Shown here: in pieces, positions 24,139-32,633 of the stretch
Position numbering within the stretch: position 1 is the first letter of the stretch
Layout of the letters: each line of letters opens with the position of its first letter
DNA from: Massilia sp. Bi118
GTDB taxonomy: Bacteria > Pseudomonadota > Gammaproteobacteria > Burkholderiales > Burkholderiaceae_D
DNA: 64,000 nt
Assembly: GCF_918697865.1 (NCBI RefSeq)
Contig: NZ_CAKKMV010000007.1
Location: 62,001-126,000 of the forward strand
Direction: 5' to 3'
Notes under the pieces: generated by a model
The model's input: the letters and a program-made list of their open reading frames with translations, nothing else
What the model was told of the DNA's origin: nothing
Databases searched by the model: none
Made by a program: the position numbers and the translations under genes

Positions 24139-24663
24139 TTATCCGATTTTCTTGAGTTCCGCCTTGAAGCGCTGGCCGCGCTCGACATAGCTGGCGGCGT
24201 TGCCTTGCAGGCGGAGGATGTCTTCTTCCGTGAGGGTGCGCACGACCTTGGCCGGGGTGCCGAGGATCAGCGAGTGGTCCGGGAATTCCTTCCCCTCGGT
24301 CACCAGGGCGCCGGCGCCGACCAGGCATCCCTTGCCGATCCTGGCGCCGTTCAGCACCACGGCCTGGATGCCGATCAGCGAGCCGTCGCCGACGGTGCAG
24401 CCATGCAGCATGGCCTGGTGGCCGATGGTGACGCCCTTGCCGATCACCAGCGGGAAACCCATGTCGGTGTGCATCACCGTGCCTTCCTGCACATTGCTGT
24501 TTTCGCCGACCGTGATGCGCTCGTTGTCGCCGCGGATCGTTACCCCGTCCCAGACCGATGCTTTCGCTTCGATGGTCACCTTGCCGATCAGATTGGCCGA
24601 ATCGGCGACGTAGGCGGAAGCGTCGATCTCGGGCGCATGCTCGCCCAGCTGGTAAATTGCCAT
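24139..24663 (-). CDS. Gamma-carbonic anhydrase-like left-handed beta-helix protein
   Basis: The 174-residue protein is a hexapeptide-repeat beta-helix of the YrdA/PaaY type: YVADSANLIGKVTIEAKASV, WDGVTIRGDNERITVGENSN, VQEGTVMHTDMG, IGKGVTIGHQAMLHGCTVGD, GSLIGIQAVVLNGARIG. Three zinc-ligand histidines (HTD, GHQAMLHG) are present, as in gamma-class carbonic anhydrases. Activity of the YrdA branch is not settled. First gene of the operon with hslO. Confidence 0.88.
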   Translation of the reverse strand: MAIYQLGEHAPEIDASAYVADSANLIGKVTIEAKASVWDGVTIRGDNERITVGENSNVQEGTVMHTDMGFPLVIGKGVTIGHQAMLHGCTVGDGSLIGIQAVVLNGARIGKGCLVGAGALVTEGKEFPDHSLILGTPAKVVRTLTEEDILRLQGNAASYVERGQRFKAELKKIG

Positions 24664-24782
24664 GGATATGCTCGCGGGAGGTTATGAATATCGCTATTTT
24701 ACGCCCTCGCGCCAGCTGTCGTCCGGCAAGGGGCTGAGATGGGGACGCCCTCCAGCAAATCAAGTCGCTTGTGCTTATAATG

Positions 24783-24796
24783 CGAACGGTCGTTCG
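24783..24796. promoter_or_regulatory. Palindrome CGAACGGTCGTTCG next to a -10 box
   Basis: A perfect 14-bp palindrome starts 1 bp after a TATAAT hexamer (24776 to 24781) in front of the alpha/beta hydrolase gene. Placement over the transcription start is typical for a repressor site, for example of a TetR-type regulator; no such regulator is encoded nearby. Confidence 0.5.
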
Positions 24797-24824
24797 ATTT
24801 CATCTTTCTTATCCAGGCAGCCAC

Positions 24825-25703
24825 ATGACTCCTTCCCGTTCCGAATTCCTCAGCATCCGCGGTCTGCGCACCCATGTCCGGCACTGGGGCAGGGAAGGCG
24901 CGCCCAAGCTCTTCATGGCGCATGGCTGGATGGACATGTCGGCCTCCTTCCAGTTCGTGGTCGATGCCCTCGAGGGCGACTGGCACGTGATCGCCCACGA
25001 CTGGCGCGGCTTCGGCCTGACCGAGCGCCCGGGCACGGACACCTACTGGTTCCCGGATTACTTTGCCGACCTCGACGCCATCCTCGACCATTACGCGCCG
25101 GGCGAGGCCGTCAACCTGCTGGGCCACAGCATGGGCGGCAATATCGTCAGCGTGTATGCGGGCGTGCGGCCGGAGCGCGTCGCCCGCCTGATCAACCTGG
25201 AAGGCTTCGGCCTGGCGGCAACGAAACCGGAATCGGCGCCTGGCCGCTACGCCGGCTGGCTGGACGAGCTGAAGTCGCCGCCGGGCATGCGCCCCTATGG
25301 CAGCCTGGACGAGGTGGCCTCGCGCCTGCAGAAGACCAATCCGCGTCTTTCCGCCGAGCGCGCCGCCTTCCTGGCGCCGCACTGGGCCGCGCAGAACGAC
25401 GAGGGCCAGTGGGAAATCCTGGGCGACCCGGCGCACAAGATGCGCGGCCCGCTGCTGTACCACGTCGAGGAAATCATGGCCTGCTGGCGCCGCGTCACCG
25501 CGCCGGTGCTGTGGGTCGAGGCCGAGCACACGAATATGTGGATGTGGATGGGGCCGAAGGAGCAGGCGCGCGCCGAAGTCGAACGCCGCATGGGGCACCT
25601 GGCGAAGGTGACGCCGCGCATGATGCCGGAGGCGGGGCATATGCTGCATCATGACCAGCCGGAACTCCTTGCGCAGATGATCGAGGAGTTCCTGGCGGAC
25701 TGA
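24825..25703 (+). CDS. Alpha/beta hydrolase
   Basis: The 292-residue enzyme has the alpha/beta-hydrolase fold: HWGREGAPKLFMAHGWMDMS (oxyanion HGW), VIAHDWRGFGLTERPG, the nucleophile elbow LLGHSMGGNIVS (Ser), an acid in VLWVEAEHTN and the catalytic histidine in PEAGHMLHHDQPELL. It resembles epoxide-hydrolase/haloalkane-dehalogenase-like esterases; substrate unknown. The chosen ATG follows a -10 box and a palindrome; an in-frame ATG 18 codons upstream would lie inside the promoter. Confidence 0.88.
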   Translation: MTPSRSEFLSIRGLRTHVRHWGREGAPKLFMAHGWMDMSASFQFVVDALEGDWHVIAHDWRGFGLTERPGTDTYWFPDYFADLDAILDHYAPGEAVNLLGHSMGGNIVSVYAGVRPERVARLINLEGFGLAATKPESAPGRYAGWLDELKSPPGMRPYGSLDEVASRLQKTNPRLSAERAAFLAPHWAAQNDEGQWEILGDPAHKMRGPLLYHVEEIMACWRRVTAPVLWVEAEHTNMWMWMGPKEQARAEVERRMGHLAKVTPRMMPEAGHMLHHDQPELLAQMIEEFLAD

Positions 25704-25711
25704 TGTGACAG

Positions 25712-25730
25712 GTGGGCACCCCGTGCCCAC
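25712..25730. terminator. Hairpin GTGGGCAC-CCC-GTGCCCAC after the hydrolase gene
   Basis: Perfect 8-bp arms with a CCC loop start 9 bp after the stop. It matches the hairpin at 11316 to 11340. There is no U-tract, so termination is uncertain. Confidence 0.4.
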
Positions 25731-25777
25731 GCGGACGCATGCATTCGTGATCGATGGGATGCGGTTACAATGTGACC

Positions 25778-26611
25778 ATGCTCAAAGTCGACCTCCACTG
25801 CCATTCCAGCGTCTCCGACGGCGTGCTCGCACCCGCCGCCGTGGCGGCCTATGCCCGCAAGGGCGGGGTCGACGTGTGGGCGTTGACCGACCATGACGAG
25901 ATCCGCGGCACCAAGGCCGCGCGCAAGGCGGCCCAGGAGCTGGGCATGCGCTTCGTGCCCGGCGTCGAGATCTCCGTGACCTGGGGCGGCGAGACCGTGC
26001 ACGTGGTCGGCCTGCAGGTGAACGAGGACGAGCCGGCGCTGGTGCAGGGCCTGGCGGCCACGCGCGCCGGACGCGATGCGCGCGGGCGCGAGATCGCGGC
26101 CCAGCTGGAACGGGCCGGCATCCCGAATGCCTACGAAGGCGCCCTCAAATATGTCGGCAACCCGGACCTGCTGTCGCGCACCCACTTCGCGCGCTACCTG
26201 GTCGAGACCGGCGCCTGCAGCAGCACCTCCGAAGTCTTCCGCAAATACCTGACCGAAGGCAAGCCGGGCTATGTGCCGCACCGCTGGGCCAGCCTGGCCG
26301 AGGCGGTCGGATGGATCCGCCAGGCCGGCGGTGTGCCCGTGATCGCCCACCCGGGCCGCTACCGCTTTTCGCCAGTGGCGGAAGGGGCGATGTTCGACGA
26401 ATTCAAGCAGCTGGGCGGCAAGGCCATCGAGGTGGTCACCGGCAGCCATACCCCGGACCAGTACGAGACCTATGCCGAAGCGGCGCGCCGCTACGGCTTC
26501 CTGGCCTCGCGCGGCACCGATTTCCACGCGCCGGGCGAGTCCCGGGTGGAATTCGACAAGCTGCCGCCCTTGCCGGCGGGCGTGACGCCGGTGTGGCACG
26601 ACTGGTTCTGA
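25778..26611 (+). CDS. rnm: PHP-domain phosphoesterase (RNase AM / YciV-like)
   Basis: The 277-residue protein has all PHP metal motifs: KVDLHCHSSVSDGVL, VWALTDHDEIRG, GVEISVTW, VIAHPGRYRF and SRGTDFHAPGE. This matches YciV/RNase AM, a 5'-3' exonuclease and 3',5'-nucleotide phosphatase that trims rRNA ends in E. coli. The next gene is yciO, the same neighbour as in E. coli. A -10-like TACAAT ends 7 nt before the ATG, so the message may be nearly leaderless; a GTG two codons upstream is possible. Confidence 0.85.
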   Translation: MLKVDLHCHSSVSDGVLAPAAVAAYARKGGVDVWALTDHDEIRGTKAARKAAQELGMRFVPGVEISVTWGGETVHVVGLQVNEDEPALVQGLAATRAGRDARGREIAAQLERAGIPNAYEGALKYVGNPDLLSRTHFARYLVETGACSSTSEVFRKYLTEGKPGYVPHRWASLAEAVGWIRQAGGVPVIAHPGRYRFSPVAEGAMFDEFKQLGGKAIEVVTGSHTPDQYETYAEAARRYGFLASRGTDFHAPGESRVEFDKLPPLPAGVTPVWHDWF

Positions 26612-26632
26612 GTTGGAGAAGACGAGCCGGCC

Positions 26633-27256
26633 ATGACCCAATACTTCGAAATCCACCACGAGAACCCGCAACCGCGCCTGATCCGCCAGGCCGCCCAGAT
26701 CATCCAGTCGGGCGGCATCGTCGCCGCGCCCACCGATTCGGCCTATGCGCTGGTCTGCCGCCTCGACGACAAGGCCGCGGTCGAAAAGCTGCGCCGGATC
26801 CGCGGCGTCGACGAGAAGCACCACCTGACCCTGCTGGTGCGCGACCTGTCCGAAATCTCGACCTATGCGCGCGTCGACAACCGCCAGTACCGCCTGCTGA
26901 AGGCCGTCACGCCCGGTCCCTACACGGTCATCCTCGACGCCACCCACGAGGTGCCGCGCCGCCTGTCGCACCCTTCGCGCAAGACCATCGGCCTGCGCGT
27001 GCCCGAGAACGCAATCCTGCTGGCGCTGCTGGAAGAACTGGGCGAAGCGCTGATCGGCACCACCCTGCAACTGCCCGGCGACGACCACATGCTGTCCGAT
27101 CCGGAAGAGGTCAGGGAGCGCATTGGCAAGCAGCTCGACCTGGTGATCGACGGCGGCGCCGGCACCCTCGAACCCACCACCATCGTCGACCTGACCGGCG
27201 ACGAACCGGTACTGCTGCGCGAAGGCCGCGGCGATCCGGCGGCGTTCGGGCTCTAG
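26633..27256 (+). CDS. yciO: Sua5/YciO/YrdC-family protein YciO
   Basis: The 207-residue protein has the threonylcarbamoyl-AMP synthase fold: RQAAQIIQSGGIVAAPTDSA, RIRGVDEKHHLTLLVRDLSE, TPGPYTVILDAT and SRKTIGLRVPEN. Length and position after rnm point to the YciO branch, not TsaC or Sua5. YciO is a weak or accessory enzyme whose role in t6A tRNA modification is uncertain. GGAGAAG lies upstream of the ATG. Next comes the M50-like gene, 19 nt away. Confidence 0.9.
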   Translation: MTQYFEIHHENPQPRLIRQAAQIIQSGGIVAAPTDSAYALVCRLDDKAAVEKLRRIRGVDEKHHLTLLVRDLSEISTYARVDNRQYRLLKAVTPGPYTVILDATHEVPRRLSHPSRKTIGLRVPENAILLALLEELGEALIGTTLQLPGDDHMLSDPEEVRERIGKQLDLVIDGGAGTLEPTTIVDLTGDEPVLLREGRGDPAAFGL

Positions 27257-27275
27257 CGTCTGTTAAAATCCCCGT

Positions 27276-27929
27276 ATGGATGAACAAATACGTAACCTCG
27301 CAGTCTATGCGCTGCCCGTTCTTTTTGCGATCACGATGCACAACGCCGCCCAGGCGTATGCCGCAAAATATTTCGGCGACATGACGGCTTTCGCGGCCGG
27401 CCGTGTCACCACCAACCCGATGGCCCACATCGATCCCTTCGGCACCGTAATTCTGCCGGCGCTGCTGTATCTGACCACCGGTTTCGCCTTCGGTTATGCC
27501 AAGCCGCTGCCGATCGACTACGGCCGCCTGCGCAAGCCGAAACGCGACATGGCCTTCGTCGCGCTGGCCGGCACCGCCGCCAACTTCGGCATGGCGCTGC
27601 TGTGGCTGCTGCTGGCGATGTTCCTCGAATACTTCGGCGTCAGCGAACCTTTCCCGAACCGGGTTGCCCAGGCAGGTGTCATCACCAACCTGGTGCTGCT
27701 GGCCTTTAACCTGCTGCCGATCCCGCCGATGGATGGCGGCCGCGTGCTGTTCAGCCTGCTGCCGAACAAGCTGGCGTATAAATTTGCGCGCATCGAGCCT
27801 TACGGCTTCTTCATCCTGCTGGGTCTGATGCTGCTGAAGCTGCTGCCTTACTGGGTGCTGCCGGTCATGGCGGTGGCGCAGATCCTGTTGCGGGTGATCG
27901 TCTACCCGCTGAGCGCCGTCCTCAGCTGA
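27276..27929 (+). CDS. M50 (site-2 protease-like) membrane protein with degenerate active site
   Basis: The 217-residue integral membrane protein aligns with the short site-2 proteases that stand before trpS in Burkholderiales: YALPVLFAITMHNAAQAYAA, GRVTTNPMAHIDPFGTVILP, GYAKPLPIDYGRLRKPKRDM, ALAGTAANF and NLLPIPPMDGGRVLFSLLPN. The zinc motif HExxH, expected in the first helix, reads HNAAQ. The catalytic Glu is Asn and the second His is Gln. The third-ligand motif PPMDGGR is kept. Proteolysis is therefore doubtful. About five membrane segments. Confidence 0.85.
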   Translation: MDEQIRNLAVYALPVLFAITMHNAAQAYAAKYFGDMTAFAAGRVTTNPMAHIDPFGTVILPALLYLTTGFAFGYAKPLPIDYGRLRKPKRDMAFVALAGTAANFGMALLWLLLAMFLEYFGVSEPFPNRVAQAGVITNLVLLAFNLLPIPPMDGGRVLFSLLPNKLAYKFARIEPYGFFILLGLMLLKLLPYWVLPVMAVAQILLRVIVYPLSAVLS

Positions 27930-27944
27930 TTCAAGCGGTTAGCC

Positions 27945-29144
27945 ATGTTCCCCGACCGCGTCGTTTCCGGCATGCGCCCCACCGGGCTCATGCACCTGGG
28001 CCACTACCACGGGGCCCTGAAGAACTGGATCCGCATGCAGTCCGAGCTGCCCTGCCTGTTCTTCGTGGCCGACTGGCACGCCCTGACCACGCACTACGAC
28101 GATCCGGGCATCATCGAAAAGAGCACCTGGGACATGGTGATCGACTGGCTGGCGGCCGGCATCGACCCTTCGCAGGCGACCCTCTTCATCCAGTCGCGGG
28201 TGCCGGAGCACGCCGAGCTGCACCTGCTGCTGGCGATGGCCACGCCGCTGGGCTGGCTGGAACGGGTGCCGACGTATAAGGACCAGATCGAGAACCTGGC
28301 CAACCGTGACCTCGCCACTTACGGCTTCCTCGGCTATCCGCTGCTGCAGGCCGCCGACGTGCTGATCTACCGCGCGACCCAGGTGCCGGTGGGCGAGGAC
28401 CAGGTGCCGCACGTCGAGATGATGCGCGAGATCGCACGCCGCTTCAATCACCTGTACGGCAAGGAGCCGGACTTCGAGCAGAAGGCGCTGGATGCGGTGA
28501 AAAAACTCGGCAGCAAGCGCGCGCGCCTGTACACCGAGCTGCGCACCGCCTACCGGCAGGAAGGCGATGACGCCGCGCTGGAACAGGCGCGGGCGATGCT
28601 GGACGATGCCGGCAGCCTGTCGAACATCGACCGCGAACGCCTGTTCGGCTACCTCGAGGGCAGCCGCAAGATCATCCTGGTCGAGCCGCAAGTCAAGCTG
28701 ACCGAAGCATCGCGCCTGCCGGGCCTGGACGGCCGCAAGATGAGCAAGAGCTATGGCAATGCGGTCTCGCTGCGCGAGGATCCTGCGTCCGTCACGAAGA
28801 AGATCCGCACCATGCCCACCGACCCCGCGCGCGTGCGCCGCAGCGACCCGGGCGACCCGCTCAAGTGCCCCGTGTGGCAGCTGCACGAGGTCTACTCGAG
28901 CGGCGCCACGAAAGACTGGGTCATGAAGGGCTGCACCAGCGCCGGCATCGGCTGCATCGAGTGCAAGCAGCCGGTGGTCGACGCCGTGCTGGCCGAGCAG
29001 GAGCCGATGCACGAGCGCGCCCAGCAATACCTGGACGACCCGACGCTGGTGCGCGCGATCGTCGCCGACGGCTGCGAGAAGGCGCGAAGGTTGGCCCAGG
29101 AAACCATGCGCGACGTGCGCGACGCCATGGGTCTCGGTTACTGA
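27945..29144 (+). CDS. trpS: Tryptophanyl-tRNA synthetase
   Basis: TrpS (399 residues) charges tRNA-Trp. The class I signatures are present: the HIGH-like motif in GMRPTGLMHLGHYHGALKNW, and KMSKS in LDGRKMSKSYGNAV. YKDQIENLANRDLATYGFLG and QAADVLIYRATQVPVGEDQ mark the tryptophan and ATP sites. It is longer than E. coli TrpS (334 residues), due to an insert at about residues 165 to 230 that is usual in this order. The stop overlaps the start of the methyltransferase gene (TGATG). Confidence 0.97.
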   Translation: MFPDRVVSGMRPTGLMHLGHYHGALKNWIRMQSELPCLFFVADWHALTTHYDDPGIIEKSTWDMVIDWLAAGIDPSQATLFIQSRVPEHAELHLLLAMATPLGWLERVPTYKDQIENLANRDLATYGFLGYPLLQAADVLIYRATQVPVGEDQVPHVEMMREIARRFNHLYGKEPDFEQKALDAVKKLGSKRARLYTELRTAYRQEGDDAALEQARAMLDDAGSLSNIDRERLFGYLEGSRKIILVEPQVKLTEASRLPGLDGRKMSKSYGNAVSLREDPASVTKKIRTMPTDPARVRRSDPGDPLKCPVWQLHEVYSSGATKDWVMKGCTSAGIGCIECKQPVVDAVLAEQEPMHERAQQYLDDPTLVRAIVADGCEKARRLAQETMRDVRDAMGLGY

Positions 29145-29704
29145 TGCATAGCCTTGACACTGTTTCCCCCTGGGTCGCCCGCTGGGCGCCGCTGATCCGT
29201 CCGGGCCAGGCGCTCGACCTCGCCTGCGGCCGCGGCCGCCATGCGCGCCTGCTGGCCTCGCTCGGCCACGCCGTGACCGCCCTCGACCGCGATGCCCAGG
29301 CCCTGGCGGCGGCTGCGGGGCAGGGCATCGTCACGCTCCAGCACGACCTGGAAGCGCCAGGCGCCGCCTGGCCCTTTGCGCCGGGCAGCCTGGCCGGCAT
29401 CGTCGTTACCAATTATCTGCACCGGCCGCTGTTCGGCCGGATCGCCGCGCCGCTGGCGCCGGATGGCGTGCTGATCTACGAGACCTTCGCCCGTGGGAAC
29501 GAAATCTTCGGCAAGCCGTCGAACCCGGACTTCCTGCTGAATCCGGGAGAACTCTTGGCCCTCGTCGCGAGCGGCGGTTTGCGGGTGGTGGCCTACGAAG
29601 ACGGCGTCGTCGAGTCGCCCAAGCCGGCGCGCGTGCAGCGCCTGTGCGCGGTGGGGCAGGGCTTCGACCTGGGGGCGGCCAGGCTCGATCGGGGGAATTT
29701 GTAA
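29144..29704 (+). CDS. SAM-dependent class I methyltransferase
   Basis: The 186-residue protein has the SAM-binding motif I (ALDLACGRGRHARLLASLGH), acidic motif II (VTALDRDAQAL), and post-motif IVVTNYLHRPLF, followed by LIYETFARGNEIFGKPSNPD. This is the TehB-like small methyltransferase group. The substrate is unknown. The ATG overlaps the trpS stop, so translation is coupled. It is the last gene before the leader region interrupted by the group II intron. Confidence 0.85.
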   Translation: MHSLDTVSPWVARWAPLIRPGQALDLACGRGRHARLLASLGHAVTALDRDAQALAAAAGQGIVTLQHDLEAPGAAWPFAPGSLAGIVVTNYLHRPLFGRIAAPLAPDGVLIYETFARGNEIFGKPSNPDFLLNPGELLALVASGGLRVVAYEDGVVESPKPARVQRLCAVGQGFDLGAARLDRGNL

Positions 29705-30189
29705 CCGAGCTGTAACCGAACGGTTTATCTAAATGCGAAATGAACCATAACCTCGGGCTATCCAGTACAATCGAATTTTTAGTGCGACACGTTGAGTGTT
29801 GCCTGGACACAAAAGCTGGCCTTGTGCGTTTTGGCGAGCATTATTCTGAAGTTTCACTCTGAGAGAACCGTCTGGCGCTTCGGCTCCGACGCTTTATTCA
29901 GTTCCCTCTGGAACTGCACAATTGAGTTGTTGCCTCGCATTAATGGAGGTGACAGGTCGAGCCTTTGTCTGAAGTTGTAGCTTGATATTGGCAGGATGTA
30001 GCATTTTTGTCACTGTAGGCATTTTCGTAACAACTGCTTACAACATTCTTTGTGTCATGAGTGGAGCGGGGAGGCGTGCAACATGTCTCCTTGTCCAGAG
30101 CACCTCTGCTCTGTGATGCCTTGTTGTGTCCATGAATTATTTAGTGGTGCCACAACCAGATGTACGACCATCTGTAGCCTGGACTGAGC
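29705..30189. other. Unassigned leader region between methyltransferase gene and group II intron
   Basis: These 485 bp hold no convincing gene. A -10-like TACAAT (29766 to 29771) after GGGCTATCCAG may be the original dapA promoter. The rest is of lower GC than the surroundings, with several short inverted repeats (for example CCAGAGCACCTCTGCTCTG near 30095). Part of it may be intron-associated or a remnant of another insertion. Confidence 0.4.
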
Positions 30190-30817
30190 GTGCGTCACCG
30201 GTAACGGTGGGGTTCGAAGCCTCAGGAACACGTCCCACAGGAGCTTCTTACTGTCATGCGCCACGCGAGTGGAACATGGATACTGCCAGCAGCAGGCGGT
30301 TGCGGGGCAAGGCTAGTGCCGCATGGGTAAATTAACTGAACCATCGTGTGAACCCTCGTGACGATTGAAAGGCTTAAGCTGCTTGATGGCCTTAACCAAA
30401 AGGTACGTGACCGGTTGCCCTGATTGAAAAACAGAGCACGTCGTTGAACGGTCACCGGGGGAAAGATGGACCCTAAACGGTAGGTCGCGGGAGGTGGTCA
30501 AGTCCCGCGTCGGCATTGCAGGGAACGTGGTAAGCCCGTCTTCTCGCCTGTTCGGACAAAACACCGAAAGAGCAGGCAGGCGCGAGCTGTTGGGATAGCG
30601 GGTAGGGGGATCGTGGAAAAAGCGAAGGCCGGGCTGTAATGGTCCGGATAGGGATTCAAGATTTGTCCCGCCCGAAAGGGGGCAGACTTCCATGAGGTGT
30701 AGTAGTCGTTAGCATCTGTTCCGGCTTTGTAGTTATTTCATTGGACCCAGGAGGGAACACGTCATCCCTTCGGGGACGGCGTGCGGCCTCTGAAGTCATT
30801 GACTATGGAGGTACAGC

Positions 30818-32515
30818 ATGGAAGTAACTGGCGGCATGATGGCCGGTTCTGCGTCCTCACACGTCGACAGGGATTGGGCAACGGTGGATTGGGGCTTAGT
30901 CCAGCGAAACGTGAGAGCCATGCAGGTCCGGCTAGCGAAGGCAACAGCGTCATGCGATTGGCGCAGGGTCAAATCCTTGCAACGGTCGCTGACCCGCTCG
31001 TTTTCTGCCAGAGCATTGGCAGTGAGACGAGTGACGGAGAACCGAGGCAAACGGACGGCAGGAGTCGACCGTGAGCTGTGGGACACGCCAGAGTGGAAGT
31101 ATGTGGCGATATCCCGGTTGAAGAAGCGGGGCTACCACCCCTTGCCATTGCGTCGTGTGTACATTCCCAAGGCGAACGGAACGATGCGCCCGCTGGGGAT
31201 TCCGACCATGCTGGACAGGGCAATGCAAGCGCTGCATCAGCTTGCTCTTGATCCGGTATTGGAAACGAAGAGTGACCCGAACTCGTATGGGTTCCGGCGA
31301 TCTCGATGCACAGCAGATGCGATGTCCCAACTGTTCGTGAAAATGGCCCGGAAGATTTCAGCTGGATGGGTGCTCGACGCGGACATCGAGGGGTTCTTCG
31401 ACAACATCAATCACAAGTGGCTACTTGAGCACGTCTGCATGGACAAGCTGATCCTGAAAAGGTGGCTGAAGTGCGGTGTGATTGACAAGGCAGGTTTGGC
31501 TGCAACAGTCGCTGGAACGCCGCAAGGAGGTGTCATTTCCCCGGCACTAGCGAACTGGACGTTGAACGGACTGGAAGCAGGCCTTACCGAACATTTCATC
31601 GGGAAGTGGGGCACGGTTCGGACCAACAAGCTCAAGCTCGGAGTCATACGGTATGCCGATGATTTCGTGATCACTGCGGACTCGAAAGAGCTGCTGGAAA
31701 ACGAGGTCGTTCCCTGGCTTGAATCCTTCCTGGCGGAGAGAGGTCTCAGGCTCTCCAGGTCGAAGACGAGGGTCGTGCATATTGACGATGGCTTTGACTT
31801 CCTTGGCTGGAACTTCCGCAAGTACTCCGGGAAGCTGCTCATCAAGCCAAGCAAGAAGAACGTGAAAGCGTTCTATGACGAGCTGAGAAGAGTTGTCAGA
31901 TCGATGGCGACGGCGACGCAGGAGGATCTTATCCGCGCGCTGAATCCCAAGCTGATGGGCTGGACGGCGTATCACAGCCCGGTCGTGGCAAAGGAAACCT
32001 TCTCGCGCATCGATGCGCTGCTGTACTGGCGTCTCGTGCGTTGGGCTAAGCGCAGGCACCCACGAAAGAAGAAGGACGACATTCGCAAGAAGTACTGGCG
32101 GACGGTTGAAGATCGAAATTGGGTGTTTGCCGTAAATGCAGCCAAGAAAGATGGTGCAGAAGATGTGCTAGAGTTATACTCGCTGTCTAGCACGCCCATA
32201 TTAAGGCACTTGAAGATCAAGGGAGAATTTAACCCTTACGACCCGAAGGACGAGGCGTACCTGGAAGAGACCCTGCAAACGAGGATGAAGCGTAAAGCGG
32301 TATTCTTCAAGCGATGGGCTCGACTGTATCTCGACCAGCAGGGGAAGTGTCCGGTATGTGGCTTTGAGTTGACTGAGGAGGCGGATGTTCACCATATCGT
32401 CTACAAGGTGAACGGCGGCTCGGAAGCTCTCAGCAACAAAGTTCTGGTGCACCCGACTTGCCACAGGCAGATACACAGCCTAGGTTTGAAAGTTGTTAAG
32501 CCGGCTCCTGTATAG
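30818..32515 (+). CDS. ltrA: Group II intron reverse transcriptase/maturase with HNH endonuclease
   Basis: The 565-residue intron-encoded protein has the RT domain (MRPLGIPTMLDRAMQALHQL, DADIEGFFDNINH, GTPQGGVISPALANW, and the catalytic VIRYADDFVI at about residue 278). A maturase domain X follows, with PKLMGWTAYHSPV, and then a C-terminal HNH endonuclease with zinc pairs CPVCGF and HPTCHRQIH around VHHIVYKVNGGS. All motifs look intact. It should splice the host transcript and support retrohoming. AGGAGG-like bases (TGGAGG) lie 11 nt before the ATG. Confidence 0.95.
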   Translation: MEVTGGMMAGSASSHVDRDWATVDWGLVQRNVRAMQVRLAKATASCDWRRVKSLQRSLTRSFSARALAVRRVTENRGKRTAGVDRELWDTPEWKYVAISRLKKRGYHPLPLRRVYIPKANGTMRPLGIPTMLDRAMQALHQLALDPVLETKSDPNSYGFRRSRCTADAMSQLFVKMARKISAGWVLDADIEGFFDNINHKWLLEHVCMDKLILKRWLKCGVIDKAGLAATVAGTPQGGVISPALANWTLNGLEAGLTEHFIGKWGTVRTNKLKLGVIRYADDFVITADSKELLENEVVPWLESFLAERGLRLSRSKTRVVHIDDGFDFLGWNFRKYSGKLLIKPSKKNVKAFYDELRRVVRSMATATQEDLIRALNPKLMGWTAYHSPVVAKETFSRIDALLYWRLVRWAKRRHPRKKKDDIRKKYWRTVEDRNWVFAVNAAKKDGAEDVLELYSLSSTPILRHLKIKGEFNPYDPKDEAYLEETLQTRMKRKAVFFKRWARLYLDQQGKCPVCGFELTEEADVHHIVYKVNGGSEALSNKVLVHPTCHRQIHSLGLKVVKPAPV

Positions 32516-32532
32516 GAGCTTTTATTACACTC

Positions 32533-32566
32533 GAGCCGTGTGCGATGAAAGTCGCACGCACGGTTC
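32533..32566 (+). ncRNA. Group II intron domain V
   Basis: A 34-nt hairpin starting GAGCCGTGTGCGATGAAAGT and ending CGGTTC matches the catalytic domain V consensus, including the GNRA-type GAAA tetraloop and the 2-nt bulge region. It is the most diagnostic part of the intron RNA. Confidence 0.9.
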
Positions 32567-32633
32567 TACGGGGGGAGGGGCCTGGTAACAGGCTCTTCCT
32601 ACCCAACTTTATTAACGGCACGGTCCACTGATT

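Larger units (their letters stand above)
30190..32607 (+). mobile_element. Group II intron with RT-maturase-HNH ORF
   Basis: The 5' end is set at GTGCG (30190), followed by a CACC-GGTAAC-GGTG hairpin as in group II domain I. About 630 nt of structured RNA then precede the ORF, as is usual. A 34-nt domain V (32533 to 32566) and a domain VI hairpin with a bulged A end in an AC (32607). Total length is 2418 nt, normal for an ORF-bearing bacterial intron. The 3' exon is the leader of dapA, whose ATG is 26 nt further. The 5' boundary is less certain than the 3' one. Confidence 0.85.

Noticed and set aside
30126-30810. Several short open frames before the intron protein
   Set aside because: They overlap the structured domain I to III RNA of the group II intron and have no domain or ribosome-site support.
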